Positions 24,758 to 33,744 of a stretch of 64,000 nucleotides of DNA are shown one piece after another. The notes below the pieces were generated by a model that saw only the letters and a list, made by a program, of their open reading frames with translations, ran no database searches and was not told where the DNA came from. Position 1 is the stretch's first letter; the number at the start of each line of letters is the position of its first letter. Made by a program: the position numbers and the translations under genes. Source of the stretch: Candidatus Paralachnospira caecorum (lineage in GTDB: Bacteria > Bacillota > Clostridia > Lachnospirales > Lachnospiraceae); assembly GCA_904379015.1 (NCBI GenBank), contig CAJFHG010000008.1, positions 1-64,000 of the forward strand, given 5' to 3'.

Positions 24758-25741
24758 TCACACCGGCGCTTCCATGGCGCTCAGGATCCGCGCCGCGCAG
24801 GCCTCGTCAATGATCAGCGTATTGAGGAAGCCTCCCCGCAGAGCCCCCAGCACCGCCTCCGCCTTGGCTGTTCCAAAGGCCACGCAGACGACCTCGCGGC
24901 AGTTTTTCAGATCGCCGAGGCCGATGCCGATGATCCGCTCCGCCAGCGGCGTGTTCACTTCTTTCCCCCGGATGTCGAAGAAATGCCCGCCGATATGGCC
25001 CACCGCGCCTTTATCCTCCAGAGAGCCCAGTGTTTTCCCGCTCAGATAGCTGCTCCAGGATTTGTCGGCGATGGAACCCACACTCGTAAGTATGGCATCC
25101 GCTTTTCTGGACATCTCCAGTACATTTCTGATATTTTCTTCCTGGATCAGACTTTCCTTCAGCTCCCGGCTTTTTACAAACAGCGGGGCATAAATATAGC
25201 TGTATTTTCCACCGTAGGCGGAAGCCAGATCCTTGGCCAGATCCATGGCATCCTTTTCCGGGCTTTTTACGGTGGCAGCGCCCATGATCGGCACCACCGT
25301 GATGGGAATGTTTTTCCTGTTGTTGGTGCTGATGTATTTGACAATGCGGTAGAGGGTGTTCCCCCAGGAAATCCCCACCACCATTCCCGGCTTCATGACA
25401 GAATCCAGGTAGTAGGCCGCCGCCTCGGCCACTCTCTGAAGACCGGTATTTTCTTCATCGTCCCTGGCCGCGATCACCCGGATATTATTCAGGGAAAAGG
25501 TCTCCTGCAGCGCCTTCTCGAACGCCAGGTTCCGCTCCCAGGGTTCCTGGATCGTGATCCGGACAATGCCCAGCTCCCTGGCTTCCTTGAGCATCCTGGA
25601 TACCTTTGAGCGGGAGGTGTAAAGCCGCTGCGCGATCTCACTCTGGGTCATCTCCGAATTGTAATACAGATTGGCAACCGCTGCCAGGACATTCCACTTT
25701 TCCTGAACGCTCATCGATTCATAATGTCTGATACTGTCCAT
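24758..25741 (-). CDS. SorC-family sugar-responsive transcription regulator
   Basis: A 327-residue regulator with an N-terminal helix-turn-helix (about 18-58; EMTQSEIAQRLYTSRSKVSRMLKEAR) and a C-terminal SorC/DeoR-type sugar-phosphate-binding domain (about 65-320; GMVVGISWGNTLYRIV, VPIMGAATVK, GSIADKSWSS). SorC proteins bind phosphorylated sugars and control adjacent catabolic operons. It is the last gene of the FGGY kinase-propeller-UlaG operon, 24 bases after ulaG, so it likely reports on the product made by that kinase. It converges with the iclR remnant. Confidence 0.9.
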   Translation of the reverse strand: MDSIRHYESMSVQEKWNVLAAVANLYYNSEMTQSEIAQRLYTSRSKVSRMLKEARELGIVRITIQEPWERNLAFEKALQETFSLNNIRVIAARDDEENTGLQRVAEAAAYYLDSVMKPGMVVGISWGNTLYRIVKYISTNNRKNIPITVVPIMGAATVKSPEKDAMDLAKDLASAYGGKYSYIYAPLFVKSRELKESLIQEENIRNVLEMSRKADAILTSVGSIADKSWSSYLSGKTLGSLEDKGAVGHIGGHFFDIRGKEVNTPLAERIIGIGLGDLKNCREVVCVAFGTAKAEAVLGALRGGFLNTLIIDEACAARILSAMEAPV

Positions 25742-25765
25742 ATCCGCGCCGCCTTTTCCTGCATC

Positions 25766-26869
25766 TTACAGGCAGGAACGGAACGGAATGTTCTGAGGAT
25801 GTTCAAAGCAGTCCTCAAATCCGCGTCTGTGATGATAGAATTTCTTGTCCTTATCCGCCGGATACGTATATTTTCCGCCTACCTGCCAGAAGAAGGGCTT
25901 GAATTTGTATTCATTGCGGTCCTTCTTGAAATTATAGAGAAGCTCGATCTCGTTGCAGTCAGGCTGGAAGTTGGTCCACACATCCCAGTGGATCGGGATC
26001 ACCACCTTGCACTGCAGGTTTTCTGCCATGCGCAGCACATCGATGGAGGTCATCTTATCCTGCATGCCGATGGGATTCTCGCCAAAGGACGCGAATGCCA
26101 CATCAATGGGATAATCCTTTCCATGCTTCGCGAAATAAATGGAAAAATGAGAATCTCCGCTGTGATAAATATTTCCGCCGGGCGTCCTGAGCAGATAGTT
26201 CACCGCTTTCTCATCCATGTCGGTGGGGCAGATTCCTGTCAGCTCCTCCCTGCTCTCGTCCGTTCTGTCCGTGGTCACGATGCAGGTTCTGTCAAAGCTG
26301 TCCAGGCATACGATCTCGATGTCCTTGACCTTGATCACATCGCCGGGCTTTACTGTGATGCAGCGGTCCTCCGGCACACCCCATTTTACCCAGGTCTCCA
26401 CGGATTTCTTCGGACCGATGAAGGGAACCGGGATCTCCTTTCCATTCTCATCTGTAGTGGTCATTCCGGACTGGATCACATGGGCCGCCCATTCCGCGGA
26501 CATATGGTCCTGATGATAATGGGTTGCCAGCACCGCGTCCACCTTCTTGAAGGCAAAGGGATCGATCACAAAGGGAATGTTTCTCAGGTTGGGCTGCATG
26601 GCTCTTCCGCCGCACATATTGGCCATCTGATGCCCCGGCTTCATCTTGCCGTCGCCGTGGGTGCGCTTGCCGTTTCCGCACCACAGGTCGATGGTGATAT
26701 TGGCGTCTCCCGGCGTCTTCATCCAGATGCCGGTGCAGCCCAGCCACCACATGGCCACATTGCCGGGCGCGACTACTTCATTCTCAATGTCCTCCACCAG
26801 CCAGGTTCCCCATTCCGGGAAGGTGCTCATGATCCAGCTCTCTCTTGTAATAGAATCAATTTTGCTCAT
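25766..26869 (-). CDS. ulaG: UlaG-family metal-dependent lactonase (L-ascorbate-6-phosphate lactonase-like)
   Basis: Metallo-beta-lactamase-fold hydrolase of 367 residues. The metal site is H117-x-H119-x-D121-H122 in [13 protein letters not shown], with further ligands likely in YHSGDSHFS and VVIPIHWD. The N-terminus [19 protein letters not shown] and overall length match UlaG, which opens the lactone of L-ascorbate 6-phosphate. No UlaA/B/C PTS permease, UlaD/E/F or UlaR is present. Instead a FGGY sugar kinase lies in the same operon, so the phosphorylated lactone may be made inside the cell. The true substrate may therefore be another sugar-acid lactone phosphate. Confidence 0.85.
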   Translation of the reverse strand: MSKIDSITRESWIMSTFPEWGTWLVEDIENEVVAPGNVAMWWLGCTGIWMKTPGDANITIDLWCGNGKRTHGDGKMKPGHQMANMCGGRAMQPNLRNIPFVIDPFAFKKVDAVLATHYHQDHMSAEWAAHVIQSGMTTTDENGKEIPVPFIGPKKSVETWVKWGVPEDRCITVKPGDVIKVKDIEIVCLDSFDRTCIVTTDRTDESREELTGICPTDMDEKAVNYLLRTPGGNIYHSGDSHFSIYFAKHGKDYPIDVAFASFGENPIGMQDKMTSIDVLRMAENLQCKVVIPIHWDVWTNFQPDCNEIELLYNFKKDRNEYKFKPFFWQVGGKYTYPADKDKKFYHHRRGFEDCFEHPQNIPFRSCL

Positions 26870-26893
26870 CTCTCATTCCTCCTGTTTTCTTTT

Positions 26894-27931
26894 TTAAAAT
26901 AGATACATGGCAATTTCATCAATTTCACGGTTGGTCGCGATCAGAATGTCTTTCCCGTTATGGGAATAACCATAGGCGTTGGCGGGGCCGCAGTCGTCGT
27001 CGATGGTTTTGAAGGCGTAGCCGCCCTTTTTGGCATCCCAGCTGAAGATCATCAGCCTTCTTGCGCCTTTTCTGTGGCCGATCACCGCGACAGGCTGCCC
27101 GTTGATGGTCCCGCTCCAGATGGCATGCAGGAATTCCGCCTTTTCCGGATATTCATAAACGGCCTCATAACCGTTCTCCTTTTTCTCATAGATCCGGATC
27201 TCATCCCCGTGGAAGGGAGACAGCACCAGAAGCTCCAGCTCTCCGTCCCCGTTGAGATCCACCATGGTCGCGTCGCTGGCCGGCGTATCCAGAAGCTCCT
27301 CGACCCTCCAGTCCTCTCCCGGCTGCGCCGGCGGGTAGAAGCGGAACACGCCGTTGTCACAGCAGATCAGGGAAGATTCTGTTCCGTTTTCCGTTACCTT
27401 ATAGTATCCGTGGTTTTTGAGCATTCCATCCCTGATCACTTCCAGTTTCAGCTGATGATCCTCATCGTAGGCGGTGACATCCGCCGGAAGCTCCGCGGCG
27501 AACACCTTTCCCGGACTGGACCAGTCGTCCTTATATTCGTGACCGGATTTCAGCGCGCAGGCGATGAGATAGTAATGGCCGCCGCTTTCCAGAATGTCAA
27601 ACCGATGTACGAAGGGCAGATCCACCAGCGTGCGGATCGTCCAGCCGCCCTGTCCGTCCGGCGTCGCGCTCACGATCCTGGCCTCCTTGGAGTCATTGGG
27701 CGAATAAAACTTGTGAGTCGCCAGGAACTGCCCGTCCGATCCGGGAACCTGCACCATGGTCATAACGCCGCCCGGGCCTTCCCAGACAGTCGCCTTCTCA
27801 TTGCCGTCGGCATCGAACAGAATACATCTGTTCTTCTTTTCCGCCGCCACGAGAATGTGAGGCGCGCCCTGATACTGAAGGGGGGCGATTGAGTAACATT
27901 TTTCCAGATTTGCCAATACTTTCTTTTCCAT
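26894..27931 (-). CDS. Cytoplasmic VCBS/FG-GAP-type repeat protein of unknown function
   Basis: A 345-residue protein without signal peptide or membrane segment. It contains a calcium-site-like FG-GAP/VCBS repeat (VDLNGDGELELLVLSPFHGDEIRIY) and weaker related stretches (AIWSGTINGQPVAVIGHRKG, HILVAAEKKNRCILFDADGNE), so it is probably a beta-propeller. The ATG at 27931 follows TAGGAGG; an earlier in-frame ATG lies inside the kinase gene. It sits between the FGGY kinase and UlaG genes with 11- and 24-base gaps and is surely co-transcribed. Some propellers are sugar-lactone hydrolases or lyases, so an enzymatic role in the same pathway is possible, but nothing in the sequence proves it. Confidence 0.75.
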   Translation of the reverse strand: MEKKVLANLEKCYSIAPLQYQGAPHILVAAEKKNRCILFDADGNEKATVWEGPGGVMTMVQVPGSDGQFLATHKFYSPNDSKEARIVSATPDGQGGWTIRTLVDLPFVHRFDILESGGHYYLIACALKSGHEYKDDWSSPGKVFAAELPADVTAYDEDHQLKLEVIRDGMLKNHGYYKVTENGTESSLICCDNGVFRFYPPAQPGEDWRVEELLDTPASDATMVDLNGDGELELLVLSPFHGDEIRIYEKKENGYEAVYEYPEKAEFLHAIWSGTINGQPVAVIGHRKGARRLMIFSWDAKKGGYAFKTIDDDCGPANAYGYSHNGKDILIATNREIDEIAMYLF

Positions 27932-27942
27932 GATCTTGCCTC

Positions 27943-29448
27943 CTATCTTGTTTCGGTGCCCGATTCCTCCGCCCATGAAGCGTCGGAGTCCCGGATCACC
28001 TGATAGAGCCGGTTCATCCGTGCTCTGTATTCCCTGTATTTCTGAACCTCTTCCTCTCTGGGAAGATAAACCTGCGCGCCGCACTGTTCCCCGACAGCGC
28101 CATAGGCTTCCTGCACGGAATCAAAGATTCCCAGGGAAGCCGCCGCCACCATAAACGCCCCCAGCGCCGTCGCGTCCGCCACCTCTCTGTGCACGATCCG
28201 GCAGCCGTACACGCTGCACTGGATTTCATTGAAAGGGACGCTTTTCGTCAGCCCGCCGTTCACATAAATTTCCGAAATATCCACATATGATCTCATGGAA
28301 TCGATGCCGTTCCCGATTTCGCAGCAGATGCCTTCCAGCAGGCTGCGGAGCATATCGTTCCTGGTCGTGCCCAGAGTAACGCCGGCAAAGATTCCCTTTG
28401 CCGCATTGTTCCAGTCCGGCGTGGACCGTCCCTGGAAATAAGGCAGACAGATGCAGCCGTTGGATCCCACCGGAGTCTGCGCCACTGCCCGGTTCAGCTC
28501 CTCATAGCTCTCTCCCCGGCAGAATTCCTTTCTGAACCAGTCGTAGGCGGAACAGCAGGTCAGAACGCTGGATTCCAGGATATACTGGCCCCTGATCGAA
28601 GAGCAGTTGCAGATCACATCCTGCCCGAGATCATCCGGAACCTGTTCCGCGGCCGTGATCAGGAATCCGCCGGTCCCCGCGGTAACCGACAGAATGCCCT
28701 GCTTCACAACCCCCTGTCCGATGGCGCCGCACTGCTGGTCGCCTCCGGCCGTGATCACCGGGATCCCCGCCGGACATCCGGTATCCTCCGCGAATTTTTC
28801 TGTGACACCTCCGCAGATGCAGCCCGGCTCAACCAGGGAGCACAGCTTTTCCTTCTCCACATGGAAAAGCTCCAGAAGCTCCGGATCCCATTCGCAGGTG
28901 CGGATATTCATCAGCAGAGATCTGCTTCCATAGGTATAATCTGTGCAGACCTCGCCGGTCATCAGATAGATCAGATAATCGGGAAGCACCATAAATTTGC
29001 AGGTTTTCTCATACAGCTCCGGGCGGTTTTCCCTGATCCAGGTCATCTTGGTTGCCGAAAATACCGGATTGATCCTGGAGCCGCACAGATCAAACACCCG
29101 GTCATTCTGCGCTTTCATCTGTCTGCAGAGTTCATTTGTTCTCTTGTCCTGCCACATGACCGCATGGCCCAGAGGGCACATGGCCCGGTCCATGGGGATC
29201 ACAGAGGAACGCTGCGAAGTCACGGCCACTGCGTCGACCGTCCATCCCTTTTGGCCGGCCTCAGCGGATATTTCCTTTACAATTCCATACAAAGCCGCTT
29301 TCCAGTCAGAAGGATCCTGCTCCGCCCACCCGTTTTCCATATAAGAAACGCGGTACAGCTGCTGTCTCTGAACCAGTTCCTTTCCTTCCCGGGTAAAAAG
29401 CACGCCCCGCATGCTTGACGTTCCCGCATCAATTACCAGAATATTCAT
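27943..29448 (-). CDS. FGGY-family carbohydrate kinase
   Basis: ATP-dependent sugar kinase of 501 residues with the two-domain actin-like fold. The N-terminal phosphate loop is VIDAGTSSMRG, the catalytic base is Asp237 in TAGGDQQCGAIGQG, and TAGTGGF and NGGLTKSVPFNEIQ are the C-terminal ATP-site motifs. Similarity by eye is to the xylulokinase/gluconokinase/AI-2-kinase branch; no specific substrate can be named. It is the first gene of a four-gene operon with the propeller protein, UlaG-like lactonase and SorC regulator. No transporter is encoded here, so uptake must rely on a gene elsewhere. Confidence 0.88.
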   Translation of the reverse strand: MNILVIDAGTSSMRGVLFTREGKELVQRQQLYRVSYMENGWAEQDPSDWKAALYGIVKEISAEAGQKGWTVDAVAVTSQRSSVIPMDRAMCPLGHAVMWQDKRTNELCRQMKAQNDRVFDLCGSRINPVFSATKMTWIRENRPELYEKTCKFMVLPDYLIYLMTGEVCTDYTYGSRSLLMNIRTCEWDPELLELFHVEKEKLCSLVEPGCICGGVTEKFAEDTGCPAGIPVITAGGDQQCGAIGQGVVKQGILSVTAGTGGFLITAAEQVPDDLGQDVICNCSSIRGQYILESSVLTCCSAYDWFRKEFCRGESYEELNRAVAQTPVGSNGCICLPYFQGRSTPDWNNAAKGIFAGVTLGTTRNDMLRSLLEGICCEIGNGIDSMRSYVDISEIYVNGGLTKSVPFNEIQCSVYGCRIVHREVADATALGAFMVAAASLGIFDSVQEAYGAVGEQCGAQVYLPREEEVQKYREYRARMNRLYQVIRDSDASWAEESGTETR

Positions 29449-29517
29449 TGTCAGCCTTCTCCCTCTTTTCTTCCCAGAAGCAATCCGGCACTTCCGATCT
29501 GTTTTCTCTCTGAGTCT

Positions 29518-29523
29518 ATCCTA
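29518..29523 (-). promoter_or_regulatory. Possible -10 of the FGGY kinase operon
   Basis: Minus-strand TGC-TAGGAT gives an extended -10 about 70 bases before the kinase start. The -35 region (ATGCAA, 29541-29546) is poor, as expected for an activator-dependent promoter. Confidence 0.3.
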
Positions 29524-29550
29524 GCACATTCCGGTTTCAGTTGCATCTTT

Positions 29551-29578
29551 TTTTCATGAAATGCACATTTGTTCAAAA
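29551..29578. promoter_or_regulatory. Candidate operator upstream of the FGGY kinase operon
   Basis: A 28-base imperfect inverted repeat centred on GAAATG-CA-CATTTG (half sites TTTTCATGAAATG and CATTTGTTCAAAA) sits just upstream of the predicted -35. A SorC regulator encoded at the end of the operon is the natural candidate to bind it. Confidence 0.4.
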
Positions 29579-29605
29579 TCGGATCCAAACCTCAGAACGA
29601 AAAAA

Positions 29606-29640
29606 CCCGTGGGAATCCATGTTTCATGAACTCCCACGGG
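29606..29640 (-). terminator. Terminator of the ribosomal protein operon, after rplQ
   Basis: CCCGTGGGA (29606-29614) pairs with TCCCACGGG (29632-29640). On the minus strand six T residues follow at once. It lies 26 bases past the rplQ stop codon and cleanly ends the S10-spc-alpha transcript. Confidence 0.85.
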
Positions 29641-29665
29641 GAATCAAACGATAGTTCTCTGCGGA

Positions 29666-30202
29666 TTATACAAGCTCAAGAAGAACTTCCATCGCAGCGT
29701 CGCCTTTTCTCTGTCCGATCTTGACGATTCTGGTGTAGCCGCCCTTGCGGTCAACATACTTGGGTGCGATCTCCTCGAAAAGCTTTTTGGGCATATCGAC
29801 TGCCTTTGTATTTTTCTTGCGTCCGGCAACTTCCTTCGGAACCTCTTTCACGGGGTAAAGGACTTTCAGCATCTGACGGCGCGCGTGAAGTCTGCTGGGC
29901 TGATCCTTTTTGATGGTCTTCTGAACCTCATCATAAACGGTTACTTTCTTTCCGTCTACGACTTCCTTCACTCTCTTGCCGTCTTTGTCTTTTCTTGCTA
30001 CCTTCGCGGTAACGGTTACTTCTTCAAAATTATCTTTCTCTTTTACAGCCATGGCAATCAGGCCTTCCGCAATCTTGCGGACCTCCTTTGCTCTTGCCTC
30101 TGTTGTGACGATCTTTCCGTTATAAAGAAGATTTGTCACCTGATTGCGTAATAAAGCCTTTCTCTGGCTTGAAGTTTTTCCAAGTTTTCTATAACCTGCC
30201 AT
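29666..30202 (-). CDS. rplQ: 50S ribosomal protein L17, long form
   Basis: Component of the large ribosomal subunit near the peptide exit tunnel. The N-terminus [20 protein letters not shown] is canonical. At 178 residues it is longer than the usual 113-130. A lysine-rich insert of about 50 residues ([18 protein letters not shown] onward) separates the N-terminal half from the conserved end [24 protein letters not shown]. The ATG after AGGAATC is chosen over one six codons upstream that overlaps GGAGG. It is the last gene of the ribosomal cluster. Confidence 0.95.
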   Translation of the reverse strand: MAGYRKLGKTSSQRKALLRNQVTNLLYNGKIVTTEARAKEVRKIAEGLIAMAVKEKDNFEEVTVTAKVARKDKDGKRVKEVVDGKKVTVYDEVQKTIKKDQPSRLHARRQMLKVLYPVKEVPKEVAGRKKNTKAVDMPKKLFEEIAPKYVDRKGGYTRIVKIGQRKGDAAMEVLLELV

Positions 30203-30289
30203 GATTCCTGCTTCCTCCATTTGTGGAACAGGCGGCCATGCATCTTCGGGCTTACTGACCGTCTGCTTTTGATTCCATAATGTGTCTGA

Positions 30290-31249
30290 TTATTCATCAC
30301 TGGGATTCAGTTCCAGACCCAGCTCCTTGAGCTTGGCGAGAACCTCTTCCAGGGATTTGCGGCCCAGGTTCCTGACCTTCATCATGTCTTCGGAAGTACG
30401 GTTGGTCAGCTCCTCAACGGTGTTGATTCCCGCACGCTTCAGACAGTTGTAGGAACGAACGGAAAGCTCCAGTTCGTCAATGTTCATCTCAAGCACTTTT
30501 TCTTTCTCGTTGTCTTCCTTTTCTACCATAACCTCCGCGGTCTTGGCATTCTCAGACAGATCGATGAAAAGGTTCAGGTGCTCGCTGAGTACCTTCGCCG
30601 CCAGGCTTACCGCCTCGTCGGGAGCCAGGGTTCCATTGGTATATACGTCCAGAGTCAGCTTGTCAAAATCAGTGATCTGGCCTACACGGGTATTCTCCAC
30701 GGAAAGATTCACACGCTCAATCGGCGTGTAGATCGAATCAATGGCAATCACCCCAATGGGTAAATCCTCGCTCTTGTTTTTGTCCGCGCTCACATAGCCG
30801 CGTCCCTTGGTAATGGTCAGCTCCATATAAAGCTTGCAGTCACTGCCGCCGCTCAGGGTGGCAATGACCTGATCGGGATTGATGATCTCAATATCCTGAT
30901 CTGCCTGAATATCCGCGCCTGTTACAACACCCTCACCCTCGAACTCGATGTATGCCACCTTCGGTTCGTTTGTCTCGCTGGTATTCTTGATGGCCAGATT
31001 CTTCAGGTTCATGATGATCTCAGTCACATCCTCCTTAACACCGGGAATGGAACTGAACTCGTGAAGTACGCCGTCGATCTTCACCTGGCTGATGGCCGAG
31101 CCGGGCAGAGAGGACAACATGATCCGCCTCAGGCTGTTGCCCAGGGTGGTTCCATACCCTCTCTCAAGGGGTTCAACGACGAATCTTCCATATTTTTTAT
31201 CTTCTGAAATCTCAGCTATTTCGATATTGGGTTTTTCAAAATCGAACAT
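30290..31249 (-). CDS. rpoA: DNA-directed RNA polymerase subunit alpha
   Basis: Alpha subunit of RNA polymerase, 319 residues. The N-terminal dimerisation domain (about 1-230; [25 protein letters not shown]) nucleates assembly. The C-terminal domain (about 250-315; [40 protein letters not shown]) contacts UP elements and activators. Its place between rpsD and rplQ is the standard alpha-operon order. Confidence 0.98.
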   Translation of the reverse strand: MFDFEKPNIEIAEISEDKKYGRFVVEPLERGYGTTLGNSLRRIMLSSLPGSAISQVKIDGVLHEFSSIPGVKEDVTEIIMNLKNLAIKNTSETNEPKVAYIEFEGEGVVTGADIQADQDIEIINPDQVIATLSGGSDCKLYMELTITKGRGYVSADKNKSEDLPIGVIAIDSIYTPIERVNLSVENTRVGQITDFDKLTLDVYTNGTLAPDEAVSLAAKVLSEHLNLFIDLSENAKTAEVMVEKEDNEKEKVLEMNIDELELSVRSYNCLKRAGINTVEELTNRTSEDMMKVRNLGRKSLEEVLAKLKELGLELNPSDE

Positions 31250-31319
31250 AATGAAGCCCTCCTTATGGGTGTTAAGCTGAGGGCCGAAAAAGATTCGGAC
31301 ACTCCTGATCTCTTAGGGA

Positions 31320-31913
31320 TTATTTGGAGTACAACTCGACGATCAGCATCTCGTTTACCGGCACGTCGATCATCTCTCTTGTAGGAAGCTGCTTCACGGT
31401 CGCGGTCAGATTCTCCGCGTCCACATCCAGCCATTCCGGTACCAGTCTGCCCGCCGTTACCTCCAGAACATCCTTGTATCTCTGGGAATCTTTTACTTTT
31501 TCCTTGATGGTGATCACATCACCCGCTTTTACCAGGAAAGAAGGGATATTGACACATTTTCCGTTCACCAGCACATGCTTGTGGTCAACGATCTGTCTCG
31601 TCTCTTTTCTGGTTCTTCCAAAGCCGGCTCTGAACAGCACGTTGTCCAGTCTGGACTCGAGCATGATGAGAAGGTTCTCACCAACCATACCATTCATTTT
31701 CTCGGCCTTCGCATAATAATTTCTAAAAGGCTTTTCCAATACACCGTAAATAAATTTCGCTTTCTGCTTCTCGCGGAGCTGAAGGCCGTATTCACTTACT
31801 TTTCTGTTGGCTCTCTTTAATTCTCTTGTTGATTTTTTATCTATTCCTAAATATACCGGGTCAAGTCCAAGGGATCTGCACCTTTTAAGAACAGGAACTC
31901 TATCTACTGCCAC
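31320..31913 (-). CDS. rpsD: 30S ribosomal protein S4
   Basis: Primary 16S rRNA-binding protein of 197 residues, also an autoregulator of the alpha operon in many bacteria. The S4 RNA-binding domain (about 88-150) contains SRLDNVLFRAGFGRTRKETRQIVDH. The N-terminus has one cysteine only, so this is a zinc-free form. Confidence 0.97.
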   Translation of the reverse strand: MAVDRVPVLKRCRSLGLDPVYLGIDKKSTRELKRANRKVSEYGLQLREKQKAKFIYGVLEKPFRNYYAKAEKMNGMVGENLLIMLESRLDNVLFRAGFGRTRKETRQIVDHKHVLVNGKCVNIPSFLVKAGDVITIKEKVKDSQRYKDVLEVTAGRLVPEWLDVDAENLTATVKQLPTREMIDVPVNEMLIVELYSK

Positions 31914-31929
31914 TTTTCTTACCTCCTAA

Positions 31930-32331
31930 TTAAACTCTTCTGCGCTTGGGTGGACGGCAACCGTTATGGGGAACCGGAGTTACATCTTTGATACTCGTCA
32001 CTTCCAGACCGCATGCCTGCAGTGCACGGATCGCAGCCTCACGGCCGGAGCCGGGGCCTTTTACCATAACATCAACGGATTTCAACCCATGTACCAGAGC
32101 TGCCTTAGTAGCAGTTTCCGCAGCCATCTGAGCCGCGTAGGGAGTAGATTTCCTTGAACCTCTAAATCCAAGACCGCCCGCACTTGCCCAGGACAGAGCA
32201 TTGCCCTGTGTATCTGTTAACGTTACGATGGTATTGTTAAAAGATGACTGGATGTGCGCTTGTCCGCGTTCAACGTTTTTCTTAACACGCTTTTTTGTCA
32301 CTTTCTTTGCAGTGGACACTTTTTTAGCCAT
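31930..32331 (-). CDS. rpsK: 30S ribosomal protein S11
   Basis: Platform protein of the small subunit, 133 residues. The conserved core [18 protein letters not shown], the [14 protein letters not shown] loop and the basic C-terminus [11 protein letters not shown] are all present. It sits 16 bases before rpsD and follows rpsM in standard order. Confidence 0.97.
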   Translation of the reverse strand: MAKKVSTAKKVTKKRVKKNVERGQAHIQSSFNNTIVTLTDTQGNALSWASAGGLGFRGSRKSTPYAAQMAAETATKAALVHGLKSVDVMVKGPGSGREAAIRALQACGLEVTSIKDVTPVPHNGCRPPKRRRV

Positions 32332-32441
32332 TTTAAACTAACCTACTTTCTTTTACTGTTTACCTGTTACTTAATCAATGCAGCTTCCTATATCTGTCAT
32401 ATAATGAATACGCATTGATGTCCGCATCACCTGCGGTCTGA

Positions 32442-32813
32442 TTATTTCTTCTTGTTCGCTACGGTCTTCTTGGGACCTTTTCTTGTCCTTGCGTTGGTCT
32501 TTGTCTTCTGACCGCGGACAGGAAGGCCTCTCCTGTGACGGATTCCTCTGTAGCATCCGATCTCCTGAAGTCTCTTGATGTTCATTGCCACCTCACGGCG
32601 GAGATCACCTTCGATCAGCTGATGGTCCGCTTCGATGGCTGCAGCGATTCTTCTGACCTCATCGTCGGTCAGATCACGCACGCGGGTATCAGGATCGACA
32701 TTGGCTTCCTTCAGAAGACGGTTTGAGCTGGCCCTGCCGATTCCATAGACATAGGTCAGTCCGATTTCAATGCGCTTTTCTCTGGGTAAATCAACACCTG
32801 AAATACGAGCCAT
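32442..32813 (-). CDS. rpsM: 30S ribosomal protein S13
   Basis: Head protein of the small subunit that contacts the large subunit and P-site tRNA, 123 residues. It starts [26 protein letters not shown] and has the [24 protein letters not shown] tRNA-contacting tail. A 206-base gap without genes separates it from rpmJ. Confidence 0.97.
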   Translation of the reverse strand: MARISGVDLPREKRIEIGLTYVYGIGRASSNRLLKEANVDPDTRVRDLTDDEVRRIAAAIEADHQLIEGDLRREVAMNIKRLQEIGCYRGIRHRRGLPVRGQKTKTNARTRKGPKKTVANKKK

Positions 32814-33019
32814 GTGTGTATTGCACCTCCATTGTTTTCTTAGTTACTGTTTCTGTTTTTTGCTTTGTCTTTGTTCTGTTCTGTCTTGATTTTATGTTTG
32901 ATTTTTGATGCCTGATCCGTTTGTCTTCAAATACAAATCATCATCGCTTCTTTAACAACTCTTCCGGGTGTGTTCAATATACAGCCACACTGACTGTATA
33001 CGCGTACCATCCCTGTCAA

Positions 33020-33133
33020 TTAGCCCTGACGCTGTTTATGCTTGGGGTTTTCACAGATAACCCTGATGCTGCCTTTTCTTTTAATGATCTTGCATTTCTC
33101 ACAGATCGGCTTTACAGATGATCTAACTTTCAC
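33020..33133 (-). CDS. rpmJ: 50S ribosomal protein L36
   Basis: Small zinc-binding large-subunit protein of 37 residues starting at GTG after AAGGAGA. The translation [15 protein letters not shown] continues to the end NPKHKQRQG and has the CxxC...C...H zinc ligands (Cys11, Cys14, Cys27, His32). Position between infA and rpsM is standard. Confidence 0.95.
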   Translation of the reverse strand: MKVRSSVKPICEKCKIIKRKGSIRVICENPKHKQRQG

Positions 33134-33226
33134 AGGTTTTCTCTCCTTTCCCAAAAAAGTCCGCATTCAATTATAGCACTTGGTTCAGATAAAATCAAGC
33201 ACTATTATGGGAATTTTCGTTTGCTT

Positions 33227-33445
33227 TTATTTATCTCTCCAGATGATCCGGCCCTTGGACAGATCATAAGGAGACAGCTCCAAAGTAACCTTATCGCCCG
33301 GCAAAATCTTGATGAAATTCATACGAAGTTTTCCACTGATATGCGCCAGTACTTTATGACCGTTCTCCAGTTCTACCTGAAACATGGCATTGGGCAGCTT
33401 CTCGATTACGGTTCCTTCAATTTCGATCACATCACTTTTGGACAT
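33227..33445 (-). CDS. infA: Translation initiation factor IF-1
   Basis: Binds the ribosomal A site during initiation. The 72-residue OB-fold protein [20 protein letters not shown] ends [12 protein letters not shown], full length for the family. It follows the KOW-domain gene by 11 bases. Confidence 0.97.
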   Translation of the reverse strand: MSKSDVIEIEGTVIEKLPNAMFQVELENGHKVLAHISGKLRMNFIKILPGDKVTLELSPYDLSKGRIIWRDK

Positions 33446-33456
33446 CCCGTTACCTC

Positions 33457-33732
33457 CTACTTGGTGAGGACCTTGGCCTGATAAAGCTTAATGGCCCGTT
33501 TCACATCTTCGTTTCTGACCGGCTTCTGCTCTTTGAAGCCTGTAACCAGCGCGTCATCCTGTGCATGAACAACGCGCAGATGCTTCTCCTTCTTCCGCTT
33601 GGGTCTTTCAAGCGTCTTTCTTTTTCCGTCCGCCAGCAGATAATATCCATCCTGCCATCCGACGATCACATACAGCTTTCCTTTGTCATGGCCTGCCGCC
33701 GAAACGGCAAACCAGCCCTTTTCCGCTCTCAT
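33457..33732 (-). CDS. KOW-domain RNA-binding protein (L14e-like)
   Basis: A 91-residue basic protein with an N-terminal KOW motif ([20 protein letters not shown]) and a Lys/Arg-rich middle ([18 protein letters not shown]). Proteins of this type between map and infA are characteristic of Clostridia and are annotated as ribosomal L14e/L6e/L27e-like. A ribosome-associated RNA-binding role is likely but not proven. Confidence 0.85.
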   Translation of the reverse strand: MRAEKGWFAVSAAGHDKGKLYVIVGWQDGYYLLADGKRKTLERPKRKKEKHLRVVHAQDDALVTGFKEQKPVRNEDVKRAIKLYQAKVLTK

Positions 33733-33744
33733 TCAGGATCCCGC

